Position numbers and translations under genes: made by a program. The notes under the pieces were generated by a model that saw only the letters and a list, made by a program, of their open reading frames with translations, made no database searches and had not been told where the DNA came from. Positions 1 through 8,456 of a DNA stretch of 64,000 bases are shown piece after piece (the first letter of the stretch is position 1; every line of letters begins with the position of its first letter). This DNA is from Variovorax sp. JS1663 (GTDB lineage Bacteria > Pseudomonadota > Gammaproteobacteria > Burkholderiales > Burkholderiaceae_C). The stretch lies in NCBI RefSeq assembly GCF_002157355.1, contig NZ_LYMK01000014.1:62001-126000 (forward strand). Direction: 5' to 3'.

Positions 1-217
1 AGAGGGTGTAGGCCTGGACCAGCTCGGACGCGATCAGGTCCGGCACCTTCTGCTGTCGCGTCAATACGCTGAACAACTCGATCAGCACCTGCGTGCTGAC
101 GGTACCGGTGCTCGCGGCGCTGGCGGTGGCCACCAGCTCACGGGCGAGGGCCTGCTTGCCGACGTCGCGCGGATCGACGCAGTAGACCAGCACATTGGTG
201 TCGAAGAAGACGGGCAT
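1..217 (-). CDS. PIN-domain (VapC-like) toxin, 3' end cut by window edge
   Basis: The visible 72 residues start MPVFFDTNVLVYCVD, the opening beta strand of a PIN-domain nuclease. The first catalytic aspartate sits in the FDTNVL motif (Asp6). Its start lies only 4 bases after the stop of the antitoxin gene on the same strand, the usual antitoxin-toxin order. Family knowledge: VapC toxins are Mg-dependent RNases that cleave tRNA or rRNA and are neutralised by the cognate antitoxin. The remaining acidic residues lie beyond the window, so intactness cannot be judged. Confidence 0.85.
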   Translation of the reverse strand, partial: MPVFFDTNVLVYCVDPRDVGKQALARELVATASAASTGTVSTQVLIELFSVLTRQQKVPDLIASELVQAYTL

Positions 218-221
218 TCGG

Positions 222-536
222 CTAGCGCGAGTCCCGGCGGGGCGCCTGTCGGTCGCGTTGGCGGAAGTCGCCTGCGTAGAGCTCGTCCCGCAGCGTGCGG
301 CGGGGGAGGCTGTCGTCGGCAGGCGCGGGGCGCGCCTGCGCGGCGGCCGTATCGATCGCTGCCATCAGCCGCGCCGTGGCTTCGCTGCGGCGCCGCTGCT
401 GCGTGTCGTCGCTTTCGTTGACGTACTGCTGCAGGAATTCGCGCACCTTGGCGCTGAGCGAGGTGCCTTGCTGGATGGCACGCACCCGGGCCTGCTTGAT
501 CAGCTCGTCGTCGACGGAGATGGTGAGGTTGGACAT
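222..536 (-). CDS. Ribbon-helix-helix-like antitoxin of a PIN toxin
   Basis: A 104-residue protein beginning MSNLTISVDDELIKQAR. A beta strand followed by two helices at the N-terminus (about residues 1-45) is typical of RHH DNA-binding antitoxins. The C-terminal half is Arg/Ala/Asp-rich and would wrap the toxin. An upstream in-frame start exists (position 623), but the start at 536 is preceded by an AGGAG ribosome site and begins at the conserved domain, so it was chosen. It is followed after 4 bases by the PIN toxin gene. It probably autoregulates through the inverted repeat just upstream. Confidence 0.82.
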   Translation of the reverse strand: MSNLTISVDDELIKQARVRAIQQGTSLSAKVREFLQQYVNESDDTQQRRRSEATARLMAAIDTAAAQARPAPADDSLPRRTLRDELYAGDFRQRDRQAPRRDSR

Positions 537-558
537 GACTGCTCCTGTCGCGATGTTA

Positions 559-580
559 CACGGAAAGCTGTGAATCCGTG
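559..580. promoter_or_regulatory. Inverted repeat in the antitoxin/hrpA divergent region (candidate operator)
   Basis: CACGGA (559-564) and TCCGTG (575-580) form a perfect 6-base inverted repeat with a 10-base spacer, 23 bases before the antitoxin start. A partly repeated TGTGAATC motif overlaps it. Placement between a toxin-antitoxin start and a divergent gene suggests an autoregulatory operator. This is inference from position. Confidence 0.4.
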
Positions 581-608
581 AATCTGTGGAGCCAGGCATA
601 ATCATGCT

Positions 609-3600
609 GTGATCGAGTCCCAAGCTTCTCCTCGCCTTGCCATTTCTTTCCCGGAATCACTCCCGGTATCGGCTCGCCGGGACGAGATCGCCGAGGCCAT
701 CGCCGCGCATCAGGTCGTCATCGTCTGCGGCGAGACCGGCTCGGGCAAAACCACCCAACTGCCCAAGATCGCGCTGGCGATGGGCCGCGGCAAGCTCAAT
801 GCGCCGCCGGGCCGCGGCCGACTGATCGGCCATACGCAGCCGCGGCGCATCGCCGCCTCGTCGGTGGCCAAGCGCATCGCGGAAGAGCTCAAGACCCCGC
901 TGGGCGAGGTGGTGGGCTACAAGGTGCGCTTCCAGGACCGGCTGTCGCGCGACGCCTCCGTCAAGCTGATGACCGACGGCATCCTGCTGGCCGAGACCCA
1001 GACCGACCCGTTGCTCAAGGCCTACGACACGCTGATCATCGACGAAGCGCACGAGCGCTCGCTCAACATCGATTTCCTGCTGGGTTACCTGCGCGAAATC
1101 CTGCCGCGGCGGCCGGATCTGAAGGTGATCGTCACCTCGGCCACCATCGATGCCGAGCGTTTCGCGCAGCATTTCGCCTCCGCCAAGGGGCCCGCGCCGA
1201 CCATCTTCGTCTCGGGCCGCATGTACCCGGTCGAGCAGCGTTACCGGCCCTTCGAGGAAACGCGCGACCACGACCTCAACGACGCCATCGCCGACGGTGT
1301 GGACGAGCTCTGGCGCGACCCGCGCGACGGAGGCGACATCCTGGTATTCCTGCCCGGCGAGCGCGAGATCCGCGAGGCCGCGGACCACCTGCGCAAGCAC
1401 CTGGCCCATCAGCCGCTGCTGCGCAATGCCGAGGTGCTGCCGCTCTTCGCTCGGCTCTCGCAGGCCGAGCAGGACCGCATCTTCGACAGCCACACGGGCC
1501 GGCGCATCGTGCTGGCCACCAACGTGGCCGAGACCTCGCTGACCGTGCCCGGCATCCGCTACGTGATCGACGCCGGCACGGCGCGCGTCAAGCGCTACAG
1601 CTTCCGCAGCAAGGTGGAGCAACTGCTCGTCGAGCCGATCAGCCAGGCCGCGGCCAACCAGCGCGCCGGCCGCTGCGGCCGGGTCGCCAACGGCATCTGC
1701 ATCCGGCTGTACGACGAGAAGGACTTCCTGGGCCGCCCGCGCTTCACCGACCCCGAGATCCTGCGCTCCTCGCTGGCCGGGGTGATCCTGCGCATGAAGT
1801 CGCTGCACCTGGGCGACGTGGAGCGCTTTCCCTTCCTGGAGGCGCCGCAGCGCCGCGCCATCGCCGATGGCTACCAGCTCCTCAACGAGCTCGGAGCGGT
1901 CGACGACGCGAACGAGCTCACGCCCATGGGCCAGGAGCTGTCCAGGCTGCCGCTGGATCCGCGTGTCGGCCGGATGATCCTGGAGGCGCGCGGTCGCGGT
2001 GCGCTGGAGGAGGTGCTGGTGATCGCCAGCGCCCTGTCGGTGCAGGACGTGCGCGACCGGCCGCTGGAGGCGCAGCAGCAGGCCGACCAGGCGCATGCCA
2101 AGTTCGACGACGAGAAAAGCGAGTTCAGCGGCTACCTGCGGCTGTGGAAGTGGATCCACGACGCACGTGGGGGCCACGGCGAGACGCACAAGCTGAGCAA
2201 TCGGCAATACGAGTCCCTGCTGCGCCAGAACTTCGTCAACGTGCGCCGCGTGCGCGAATGGCGCGACATCCACTCGCAGCTGCTGACGGTGGTGACCGAG
2301 CACAAGTGGCGCATCAACAGCGCCCCCGCGAGCTACGACGCGCTGCACCTGTCCATGCTCTCCGGCCTCCTCGGCAACGTGGGCTGGAAGATGGAGGAGG
2401 AGGAGGCCTACCTCGGTGCGCGCGGCATCAAGTTCCACCGCCATCCCGGCGCGCATCTGAAGAAGAAGCCCGGCCGCTGGATCGTCTGCGCCGAGCTCGT
2501 CGAGACCACGCGCTTGTTCGGTCGTGGCATCGCCAACATCGAGCCGCAATGGCTGGAGCAGGTCGCTGGCCACCTGCTCAAGAAGCAGTTGCTGGACCCG
2601 CACTGGGAGAAGAAGGGCGCACAGGTGATGGCGCTGGAGCGCGCCACGCTCTACGGCCTGGTCGTCTACAGCGGTCGCCGGGTGGACTTTGGCCGGGTCG
2701 ATCCGGTGGCCGCGCGCGAGATCTTCATCCGAGAGGCGCTGGTCGGTGGGCAATGGGAAAGCCGGCTGCCCTTCCTGGCAGCCAACCGCAAGCTGGTGCG
2801 CGAGATCGAGGGCCTGGAGCACAAGTCGCGCCGGCAGGACGTGCTGGTCGATGAAGAACTGATCTACGCCTTCTACGACGCGCAGTTGCCGCCCGACGTG
2901 GCCGGCGGCCAGGCCTTCGAGACCTGGTATCGGCAGGCCTCCAAGGAGGCACCGAGGTTGCTCTACCTGACGCGCGACGAGCTGATGCGCCATCAGGCGG
3001 CCGGCATCACGACGCAGTCCTTCCCGCCCACGCTGCGCCTGGGCGGCGTCGATTGCGCCGCGGGCTACCTGCACGAGCCTGGCGACCCCAAGGACGGGCT
3101 GACAGTGACCGTGCCGCTGTTCGTGCTCAACCAGGTGAGCGAGGAGCGCTGCGAGTGGCTGGTCGCCGGCATGCTCAAAGACAAGGTGCAGGCCCTGCTC
3201 AAGAGCCTGCCGCAGAGGCCGCGGTCTCGGTTCGTGCCCCTGCCCGAGTCGGCTGCGCGGCTGGCGGACGACTTGTCGGCGCCCGGGAGCTTCGGCCAGG
3301 GTTCGTTGACGGAGGTGCTGCTCAAGCGGGTGCGCGACGAGACCAGCCTGGATGTGAAGCGCACCGACTTCAAGTTGGACATGGTGCCGCCGCATCTGTT
3401 CATGAACCTGCGCGTGGTGGACGAGCATGGCCGCCAGTTGGGCATGGGGCGAAACCTGGGCGCGCTGAAGGCAGAACTGGGCGCGCAGGCGCGGGGCGCG
3501 TTCCAGGCGCTGGCGGGCCTGCAGGCCAAGCCCGCCGCGGAGGCTGCCACGGTCCTGGCCGAACCCGCGGCGGCGCGCGGCGCACCGAAGCCCGCAACCC

Positions 3601-4466
3601 CGTCGGCGCCTCCCGCCGGACAGCGCCACACCACCTGGAGCTTCGGCGAACTGCCCGAGTTGATGGAGGTGCGGCGCGGCGCGCAATCGCTGATCGGTTT
3701 CCCCGCACTGGTGGATGCCGGCGATGCGGTCACGGTCGAGGTCTTCGACGAGCCTGCGGTGGCTGCGGCGAAGCACCGCGCGGGCCTGCGCCGCCTGTTC
3801 GCGCTGCAGCTCAAGGATGCCCTGAAGTACCTCGAAAAGAACATCCCCGACCTGCAGAAGATGGCGGTGGCCTACATGCCACTGGGCACGGCCGAGGAAC
3901 TGCGTGCGCAGATCGTCGAGGTCGCACTGGACCGCGCCTTTCTCCAGGAGCCCTTGCCCACCGATCAGGCCGCCTTCGAGCGCAGGGTGGAGGAGGGCCG
4001 AGGGCGGCTCACGCTCATCGCCAACGAGGTGGCGCGCCTGGCCGGCGCCATCCTGGCGGAGTACACGCTGGCCGCGCGCAAGATCAAGGACAGCAAGATC
4101 CAGCCTGCCGCCACGGCCGACGCGGCGCAGCAGCTCCAGCGGCTCATGGGCAGGCGCTTCGTCGCCGACATCCCCTGGCCGCGGCTGGCCCATTTTGCGC
4201 GCTATCTCAAGGCCATCGGCCTGCGGCTGGACAAGCTGCGGGCCGACCCCGCCCGGGACACGCAGCGCCTCGCCGAACTGCGGCCCCAGGAACAGCGCTA
4301 TTGGCGCCTGGTCGCCGAGCGCAAGGGGGCGGTGGACGAGCGCATGGAGGAGTTCCGCTGGCTGCTGGAGGAACTGCGGGTGAGCTTCTTCGCGCAGGAG
4401 CTGCGCACGCCGCAGCCGGTCAGCATCAAGCGGCTCGACAAGCTCTGGACCCAACTGCAAGGCTGA
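609..4466 (+). CDS. hrpA: ATP-dependent RNA helicase HrpA
   Basis: A 1285-residue DEAH-box helicase close to the family's usual 1300. Walker A GETGSGKTTQ is at residues 41-50, DEAH at 145-148, a VTSATID motif III follows, and motif VI QRAGRCGR is at about 351-358. The HA2 and OB-fold regions and the long HrpA-specific C-terminal domain (DUF3418) follow. The start used is GTG at 609; an ATG at 604 is out of frame. Family knowledge: HrpA unwinds RNA and helps rescue stalled or collided ribosomes. A Pro/Ala-rich linker at about residues 965-1010 looks disordered. Confidence 0.96.
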   Translation: MIESQASPRLAISFPESLPVSARRDEIAEAIAAHQVVIVCGETGSGKTTQLPKIALAMGRGKLNAPPGRGRLIGHTQPRRIAASSVAKRIAEELKTPLGEVVGYKVRFQDRLSRDASVKLMTDGILLAETQTDPLLKAYDTLIIDEAHERSLNIDFLLGYLREILPRRPDLKVIVTSATIDAERFAQHFASAKGPAPTIFVSGRMYPVEQRYRPFEETRDHDLNDAIADGVDELWRDPRDGGDILVFLPGEREIREAADHLRKHLAHQPLLRNAEVLPLFARLSQAEQDRIFDSHTGRRIVLATNVAETSLTVPGIRYVIDAGTARVKRYSFRSKVEQLLVEPISQAAANQRAGRCGRVANGICIRLYDEKDFLGRPRFTDPEILRSSLAGVILRMKSLHLGDVERFPFLEAPQRRAIADGYQLLNELGAVDDANELTPMGQELSRLPLDPRVGRMILEARGRGALEEVLVIASALSVQDVRDRPLEAQQQADQAHAKFDDEKSEFSGYLRLWKWIHDARGGHGETHKLSNRQYESLLRQNFVNVRRVREWRDIHSQLLTVVTEHKWRINSAPASYDALHLSMLSGLLGNVGWKMEEEEAYLGARGIKFHRHPGAHLKKKPGRWIVCAELVETTRLFGRGIANIEPQWLEQVAGHLLKKQLLDPHWEKKGAQVMALERATLYGLVVYSGRRVDFGRVDPVAAREIFIREALVGGQWESRLPFLAANRKLVREIEGLEHKSRRQDVLVDEELIYAFYDAQLPPDVAGGQAFETWYRQASKEAPRLLYLTRDELMRHQAAGITTQSFPPTLRLGGVDCAAGYLHEPGDPKDGLTVTVPLFVLNQVSEERCEWLVAGMLKDKVQALLKSLPQRPRSRFVPLPESAARLADDLSAPGSFGQGSLTEVLLKRVRDETSLDVKRTDFKLDMVPPHLFMNLRVVDEHGRQLGMGRNLGALKAELGAQARGAFQALAGLQAKPAAEAATVLAEPAAARGAPKPATPSAPPAGQRHTTWSFGELPELMEVRRGAQSLIGFPALVDAGDAVTVEVFDEPAVAAAKHRAGLRRLFALQLKDALKYLEKNIPDLQKMAVAYMPLGTAEELRAQIVEVALDRAFLQEPLPTDQAAFERRVEEGRGRLTLIANEVARLAGAILAEYTLAARKIKDSKIQPAATADAAQQLQRLMGRRFVADIPWPRLAHFARYLKAIGLRLDKLRADPARDTQRLAELRPQEQRYWRLVAERKGAVDERMEEFRWLLEELRVSFFAQELRTPQPVSIKRLDKLWTQLQG

Positions 4467-4486
4467 GAGCAGGCACCGCGCCGGCC

Positions 4487-4512
4487 AAAAAAAAGCCCAC
4501 CGGAGTGGGCTT
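4487..4512 (-). terminator. Rho-independent terminator of the DUF3309 gene
   Basis: Read leftward, GTGGGC-loop-GCCCAC is followed by eight T residues (A-run 4487-4494 on the plus strand). It lies 20 bases beyond the stop of the small leftward gene and 20 bases past the hrpA stop, so it separates two converging transcripts. Confidence 0.8.
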
Positions 4513-4533
4513 CGTCAGTCGCGTGGCATTCGT

Positions 4534-4692
4534 CTATATGCGCCCCATGAGCAGGAGCACGACGACCACCAGCACTACCAGTCCCAGGCCGCCGCTCGGG
4601 CCATAGCCCCAGCTGCGGCTGTAGCCCCAACTCGGCAGAGCGCCGACCAGCAGCAGAATCAGGACAATCAGAAGGATCAACGAGAGCGACAT
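4534..4692 (-). CDS. Small DUF3309-family membrane protein
   Basis: A 52-residue protein starting MSLSLILLIVLILLLVGALP. It has two hydrophobic segments (about residues 3-19 and 36-49) separated by a Gly/Ser/Tyr/Trp-rich turn with two copies of SWGYS/SWGYG. This matches the DUF3309 architecture common in Proteobacteria. The start is set by an AAGGAG ribosome site 6 bases upstream, although the frame is open further upstream. Function is unknown; an envelope role is inferred from hydrophobicity only. It has its own terminator, so it is probably monocistronic. Confidence 0.8.
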   Translation of the reverse strand: MSLSLILLIVLILLLVGALPSWGYSRSWGYGPSGGLGLVVLVVVVLLLMGRI

Positions 4693-4801
4693 GGAATTCT
4701 CCTTGGCGTTGTGTACCGAGGAGCCCATGGTCGGGGTGCAGGCGTGAGTCCATCGCCGGAAGGCGCGCCCTCCCGTGGTCAGGACTCTCCTACCATGCGT
4801 G

Positions 4802-5968
4802 TCAGAGCCGCGCCAGTCGGTCGAGCGCGCTGCGCAGGGTCTCGTCCTTCTTGGCGAAGCAGAAGCGCACCACCCGCTGATCGAAGCCGTCGGCATGGAA
4901 GGCCGACAGCGGAATCGCCGCCACGCCGATCTCGCGGGTGAGCCATTGGCAGAACTCGGCTTCGCCCAGGTCGCTGACCTCGCGGATGTCCACGCACTGG
5001 AAGTAGGTGCCGGCGCTCGGCAGCAGCTTGAGCCGCGTCTTCGCCAGTCCTTCGGCGAAGAGGTCGCGCTTGCGCTGGTAGAAGGCCGGCAGCTCCAGGT
5101 AGGGCGCCGGGTCCGCCATGTAGCGGGCCAGCGCGTGCTGCATGGGCGTGTTCACGGTGAAGACGTTGAACTGGTGCACCTTGCGGAATTCGGCGCTCAG
5201 CGCCGCGGGCGCGGCGACGTAGCCGACCTTCCAGCCGGTCACGTGGTAGGTCTTGCCGAAGCTGCTGACGATGAAGCTGCGCGCCGCCAGGCCTGGAAAG
5301 CGCGCGGCGCTCTGGTGGGCAAGGCCGTCGTACACCATGTGCTCGTAGACCTCGTCGCTGATCACCAGCACGTCGGTGGGGGCGAGCAGCTCCTCCAGCC
5401 GGCGCATCTCGGCTTCGGTCCACACGGTGGCGCTGGGGTTGTGCGGCGTGTTGATGACGATGGCGCGCGTGCGCGTCGTGACAGCCGCGGAGATCTTGTC
5501 GAAATCGGGCCTGAAGCTGCCGGACGTGAGCGGCACCCGCACCACGGTGCCACCGGCCAGCTCGATGTTGGGGGTGTAGCTGTCGTAGCAGGGTTCCAGC
5601 ACGATCACCTCGTCACCCGCGCGCACCACCGCGAGGATGGCGGTGATGATGGCCTGCGTGGCGCCGGCGGTGATCGTGATCTCGCTGCCCGGGTCGTAGC
5701 GGTGGCCGTAGAGCGCCTCGATCTTGGCGGCGACGGCCTCGCGCAGCGGCAGGATGCCCGGCATCGGGGGGTACTGGTTGTGGCCCGCGGCCATGGCGGC
5801 CGTGACCGCCTCGAGCAGCTTCGGATCACAGTCGAAGTCGGGGAAGCCCTGGCCCAGGTTCACTGCGTTCTTCTCGACGGCCAGCGCCGACATCACGGTG
5901 AAGATGGTGGTGCCGACGCTCGGCAGCTTGGTCCGTACCTCCGGGGTACGCGCGACGGGGGCATTCAC
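4802..5968 (-). CDS. PLP-dependent aminotransferase, methionine-aminotransferase (YbdL) type
   Basis: A 388-residue fold-type I class I/II aminotransferase. It shows the N-terminal NLGQGFPDF motif, NTPHNPSA, the SDEVYEH substrate/PLP segment and the Schiff-base lysine in SSFGKTYHVTGWK (Lys239). The GKTYHVTGWK signature is characteristic of YbdL-like enzymes, which prefer methionine and aromatic amino acids with 2-oxo acids. The start is GTG at 5968, whose last two bases begin the TGA of the upstream cysB gene, indicating translational coupling. Substrate is inferred from family signature and from proximity to a sulfur regulator. Confidence 0.88.
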   Translation of the reverse strand: MNAPVARTPEVRTKLPSVGTTIFTVMSALAVEKNAVNLGQGFPDFDCDPKLLEAVTAAMAAGHNQYPPMPGILPLREAVAAKIEALYGHRYDPGSEITITAGATQAIITAILAVVRAGDEVIVLEPCYDSYTPNIELAGGTVVRVPLTSGSFRPDFDKISAAVTTRTRAIVINTPHNPSATVWTEAEMRRLEELLAPTDVLVISDEVYEHMVYDGLAHQSAARFPGLAARSFIVSSFGKTYHVTGWKVGYVAAPAALSAEFRKVHQFNVFTVNTPMQHALARYMADPAPYLELPAFYQRKRDLFAEGLAKTRLKLLPSAGTYFQCVDIREVSDLGEAEFCQWLTREIGVAAIPLSAFHADGFDQRVVRFCFAKKDETLRSALDRLARL

Positions 5969-6906
5969 AATTCGTAGTCCTGGTTGTGACCGGCCAAGGC
6001 CTTGGCGATCAGGTTGCGGTCGAGCCGGTCGGACAGCAGCTCGGCGAATTTGAAGACGAAGTTGCGCAGATAGGCGCTGCGCTTGAAGGCGACGCGGGCT
6101 ATGTTGGTGCCGAACACGTGGCCCATGGGGCGTACCACCAGGTCGGCGTTGGAGTCGTCGCGTACCGCCATCTCGGCGACGATGCCCACGCCCAGGCCGA
6201 GCCGCACGTAGGTCTTGATCACGTCGGAGTCGATCGCCTCCAGCGCGATGCGCGGCGCCAGCTTCTTCTGCGCGAAGGCATGGTCGATGCGCGTGCGGCC
6301 GGTGAAAGAGGGGTGGTAGGTGATGATCGGCTCGGAAGCGATGTCTTCCAGGTGGATGCGTTCCTTGTCCGCCAGCGGGTGCGACTTGGGCAGCACCAGC
6401 ACGTGCTGCCATTCGTAGCAGGGCAGGGTCACCAGCTCGGCGTAATCGGCGAGCGATTCGGTGGCGATGCCGATCTCGGCGATTTCGTCCATCACCATCC
6501 GGGCCACCTGGTCGGGCGAGCCCTGGTGCAGACTCACGTTGACCTTGGGGTACGCCTCACGCAGCTTCGCCACCGGCACCGGCAGCACATAGCGAGCCTG
6601 GGTGTGAGTGGTGGCGATCGAGAGGGTGCCGCTGTCCTGGGCGCTGAACTGCTCGCCGATGCGCTTGAGGTTGCCCACCTCGCGCATGATCAGCTCGATG
6701 CTGGCCAGCACGTGCTGGCCGGGCTCGGTGACGCGCTTGAGGCGCTTGCCGTGGCGCGCGAAGATTTCCACGCCCAGTTCTTCCTCGAGCTCGATGATCG
6801 CCTTGGAGACGCCTGGCTGCGAGGTGTGCAGGGCCTTGGCCGCCTCGGTGAGATTGAGGTTGCGCCGGACCGCCTCCTGCACGAATTTGAACTGGTGAAG
6901 ATTCAT
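5965..6906 (-). CDS. cysB: CysB-family LysR transcriptional regulator
   Basis: A 313-residue LysR protein with an N-terminal winged HTH (SQPGVSKAIIELEEELG, about residues 29-45) and a substrate domain. The motif TTHTQARYVLP (about residues 98-109), diagnostic of the CysB/Cbl subfamily, is present. Family knowledge: CysB activates sulfate assimilation genes in response to N-acetylserine/O-acetylserine. Its neighbours are a CbiX-like chelatase (siroheme is the sulfite reductase cofactor) and a methionine-type aminotransferase, consistent with a sulfur role. The 63 bases upstream are relatively AT-rich and could hold its own binding site. Confidence 0.93.
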   Translation of the reverse strand: MNLHQFKFVQEAVRRNLNLTEAAKALHTSQPGVSKAIIELEEELGVEIFARHGKRLKRVTEPGQHVLASIELIMREVGNLKRIGEQFSAQDSGTLSIATTHTQARYVLPVPVAKLREAYPKVNVSLHQGSPDQVARMVMDEIAEIGIATESLADYAELVTLPCYEWQHVLVLPKSHPLADKERIHLEDIASEPIITYHPSFTGRTRIDHAFAQKKLAPRIALEAIDSDVIKTYVRLGLGVGIVAEMAVRDDSNADLVVRPMGHVFGTNIARVAFKRSAYLRNFVFKFAELLSDRLDRNLIAKALAGHNQDYEL

Positions 6907-6969
6907 AACAAATTCCGTCTTATTTCGGGATTCATTATGCCTTCCCGGTCTATCGAAAGCACTGGATCT

Positions 6970-7341
6970 TCAGGATTCCAGCGCCAAGCGGGCCAGCAGA
7001 TCGATCACCTGTGGTTCCTCGCCCACGGCGCGCGCCAATTCCACGGGGACCTGCGGATGCCGCGCACGCAGATCTTCCAGCAGCCGAGGCAGGTCTTCGC
7101 GTAGATGCTTGCCCATGCCGAGGAAGAGCGGCAGGACGCGGATCCTGGCTGAGCCGGCTGCCACCAGCTCCGCCGCCGCGGCGTGCAGATCGGGCTGCGA
7201 CAGCTCCAGGTAGGCGCAGCGCACCAGCACGGCCGGGTCGCGCTCGGCCACACGCCGCGCCACGGCTTCCACGGGCGCCCGCCAGCGCACGTCGCGCGAG
7301 CCGTGCGCGAGCAGGACAATGCCAACGGGGCCTGCTCCCAT
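6970..7341 (-). CDS. cbiX: CbiX/SirB-like sirohydrochlorin chelatase
   Basis: A 123-residue single-domain chelatase beginning MGAGPVGIVLLAHGSRD. Candidate metal-binding residues are His13 (AHGS), Glu46 (YLEL) and His79 (GMGKH), as expected for CbiX-short/SirB proteins. Family knowledge: these insert Co or Fe into sirohydrochlorin for cobalamin or siroheme. It starts 8 bases after the lptG stop and lies 63 bases upstream of cysB. Siroheme formation is therefore the more attractive role, by inference. Confidence 0.86.
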   Translation of the reverse strand: MGAGPVGIVLLAHGSRDVRWRAPVEAVARRVAERDPAVLVRCAYLELSQPDLHAAAAELVAAGSARIRVLPLFLGMGKHLREDLPRLLEDLRARHPQVPVELARAVGEEPQVIDLLARLALES

Positions 7342-7349
7342 GGCCGACG

Positions 7350-8456
7350 CTAGCGCCGCAGCACCAGCCAGGTGAAGGCCGCCAGCGACATCACCGAATA
7401 GATCATGCCGGGGGCCGCCGCCGTGATCCAGGGCCACCAGTTGCTCAGGTTGCCGAGGTAGCCGAACACGTTGTTCAGCAGGAAGAAGCTGATGCCGATC
7501 ATCACGCCGCCAAACACGTAGGCCGTGATCCCCGCCTGCCGGAAATGCAGGTAGGCGAAGGGCAGGGCCAGCACCACCATCACCAGGCAGGACAGCGGGT
7601 AGAAAACCTTGCGCCAGAACTCGATCTCGTAGCGCTGGGCGGTCTGGCCGTTGGCGTCGAGGTGCTGGATGTACTCGAACAGGTCGATCGTGCGCATGCG
7701 GTCCGGCCGCAGCAGCGCAACCGACACCATCTCGTTGGTGAGGGAACTCGGCCAATTCATCACCGGAACGTCGGTGGTGACGATGCGGACCTTCTCGGGA
7801 TTGCCCGTCTCGTAGTGCTGCTGCGTGACGCCGACCAGGATCCACGCGCCATTGGTGATGTGCCCCTGGGTGGCCGAGATCTGCGAAGCCAGCAGGCCCC
7901 TGGAGTCGAACTCGAAGATGCGCGGATCCCGCAACGTGCCGTTGCGCGCGATCGACGCCACGTTCACCGCGTAGGACTTGTCGCCCTGCTTCTCCCGCAG
8001 CCATGCGCCGGTATAGCCCACCATCGAATAGGTGCCCTGGTAGCGCGACTTCAACAGCTGCGCCGTGCGATCGGAGGCCGGGGACAGATAGTCGCCGATG
8101 GCAAAGGTCACGATCACGAAGCCCAGACCCAGTACCAGCAGGGTGCGCAGCGCTCGCCAGGGCCCGAGTCCGCTGGTTCGCAGGATGGTGTACTCGGAGC
8201 TCTGCGCCAGCCGCGCCATCACGAAGATGGTGCCGATCAGCACCGTGATCGGCAGCAGCTCGTAGAGATGGCTGGGGATCAGCAGCGTGACGAACATCAG
8301 CGCCTGGGCCGCGCCGTAGTTCAAGGTGCCGGGCTGTCCGATGGACTGGAGCTCATCGATGAAGTCGAAGAAGAAGAACAGGCTGAGGAAGCCCAGGGTC
8401 ACGAAGGCCACGGCCTTCACGACCTCGATGTAGATCAGACGGCGGATGGTTTTCAC
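7350..8456 (-). CDS. lptG: LPS export ABC transporter permease LptG
   Basis: A 368-residue inner-membrane protein of the YjgP/YjgQ family. Three N-terminal membrane helices are followed by a periplasmic beta-jellyroll region (about residues 130-265) and three C-terminal helices. The start is GTG at 8456, overlapping the lptF TGA as GTGA. With LptF and LptB it extracts LPS from the inner membrane and passes it to the LptC/A/D bridge. Length and topology are normal. Confidence 0.95.
   Translation of the reverse strand: MKTIRRLIYIEVVKAVAFVTLGFLSLFFFFDFIDELQSIGQPGTLNYGAAQALMFVTLLIPSHLYELLPITVLIGTIFVMARLAQSSEYTILRTSGLGPWRALRTLLVLGLGFVIVTFAIGDYLSPASDRTAQLLKSRYQGTYSMVGYTGAWLREKQGDKSYAVNVASIARNGTLRDPRIFEFDSRGLLASQISATQGHITNGAWILVGVTQQHYETGNPEKVRIVTTDVPVMNWPSSLTNEMVSVALLRPDRMRTIDLFEYIQHLDANGQTAQRYEIEFWRKVFYPLSCLVMVVLALPFAYLHFRQAGITAYVFGGVMIGISFFLLNNVFGYLGNLSNWWPWITAAAPGMIYSVMSLAAFTWLVLRR

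Noticed and set aside
657-4460. Very long open frame antisense to hrpA (about 1267 codons)
   Set aside because: High-GC shadow frame. It has no recognisable domain, and the sense strand encodes a complete helicase. Similar antisense frames over the rimP-typA operon, cyoAB, guaB and yejF were dropped for the same reason.
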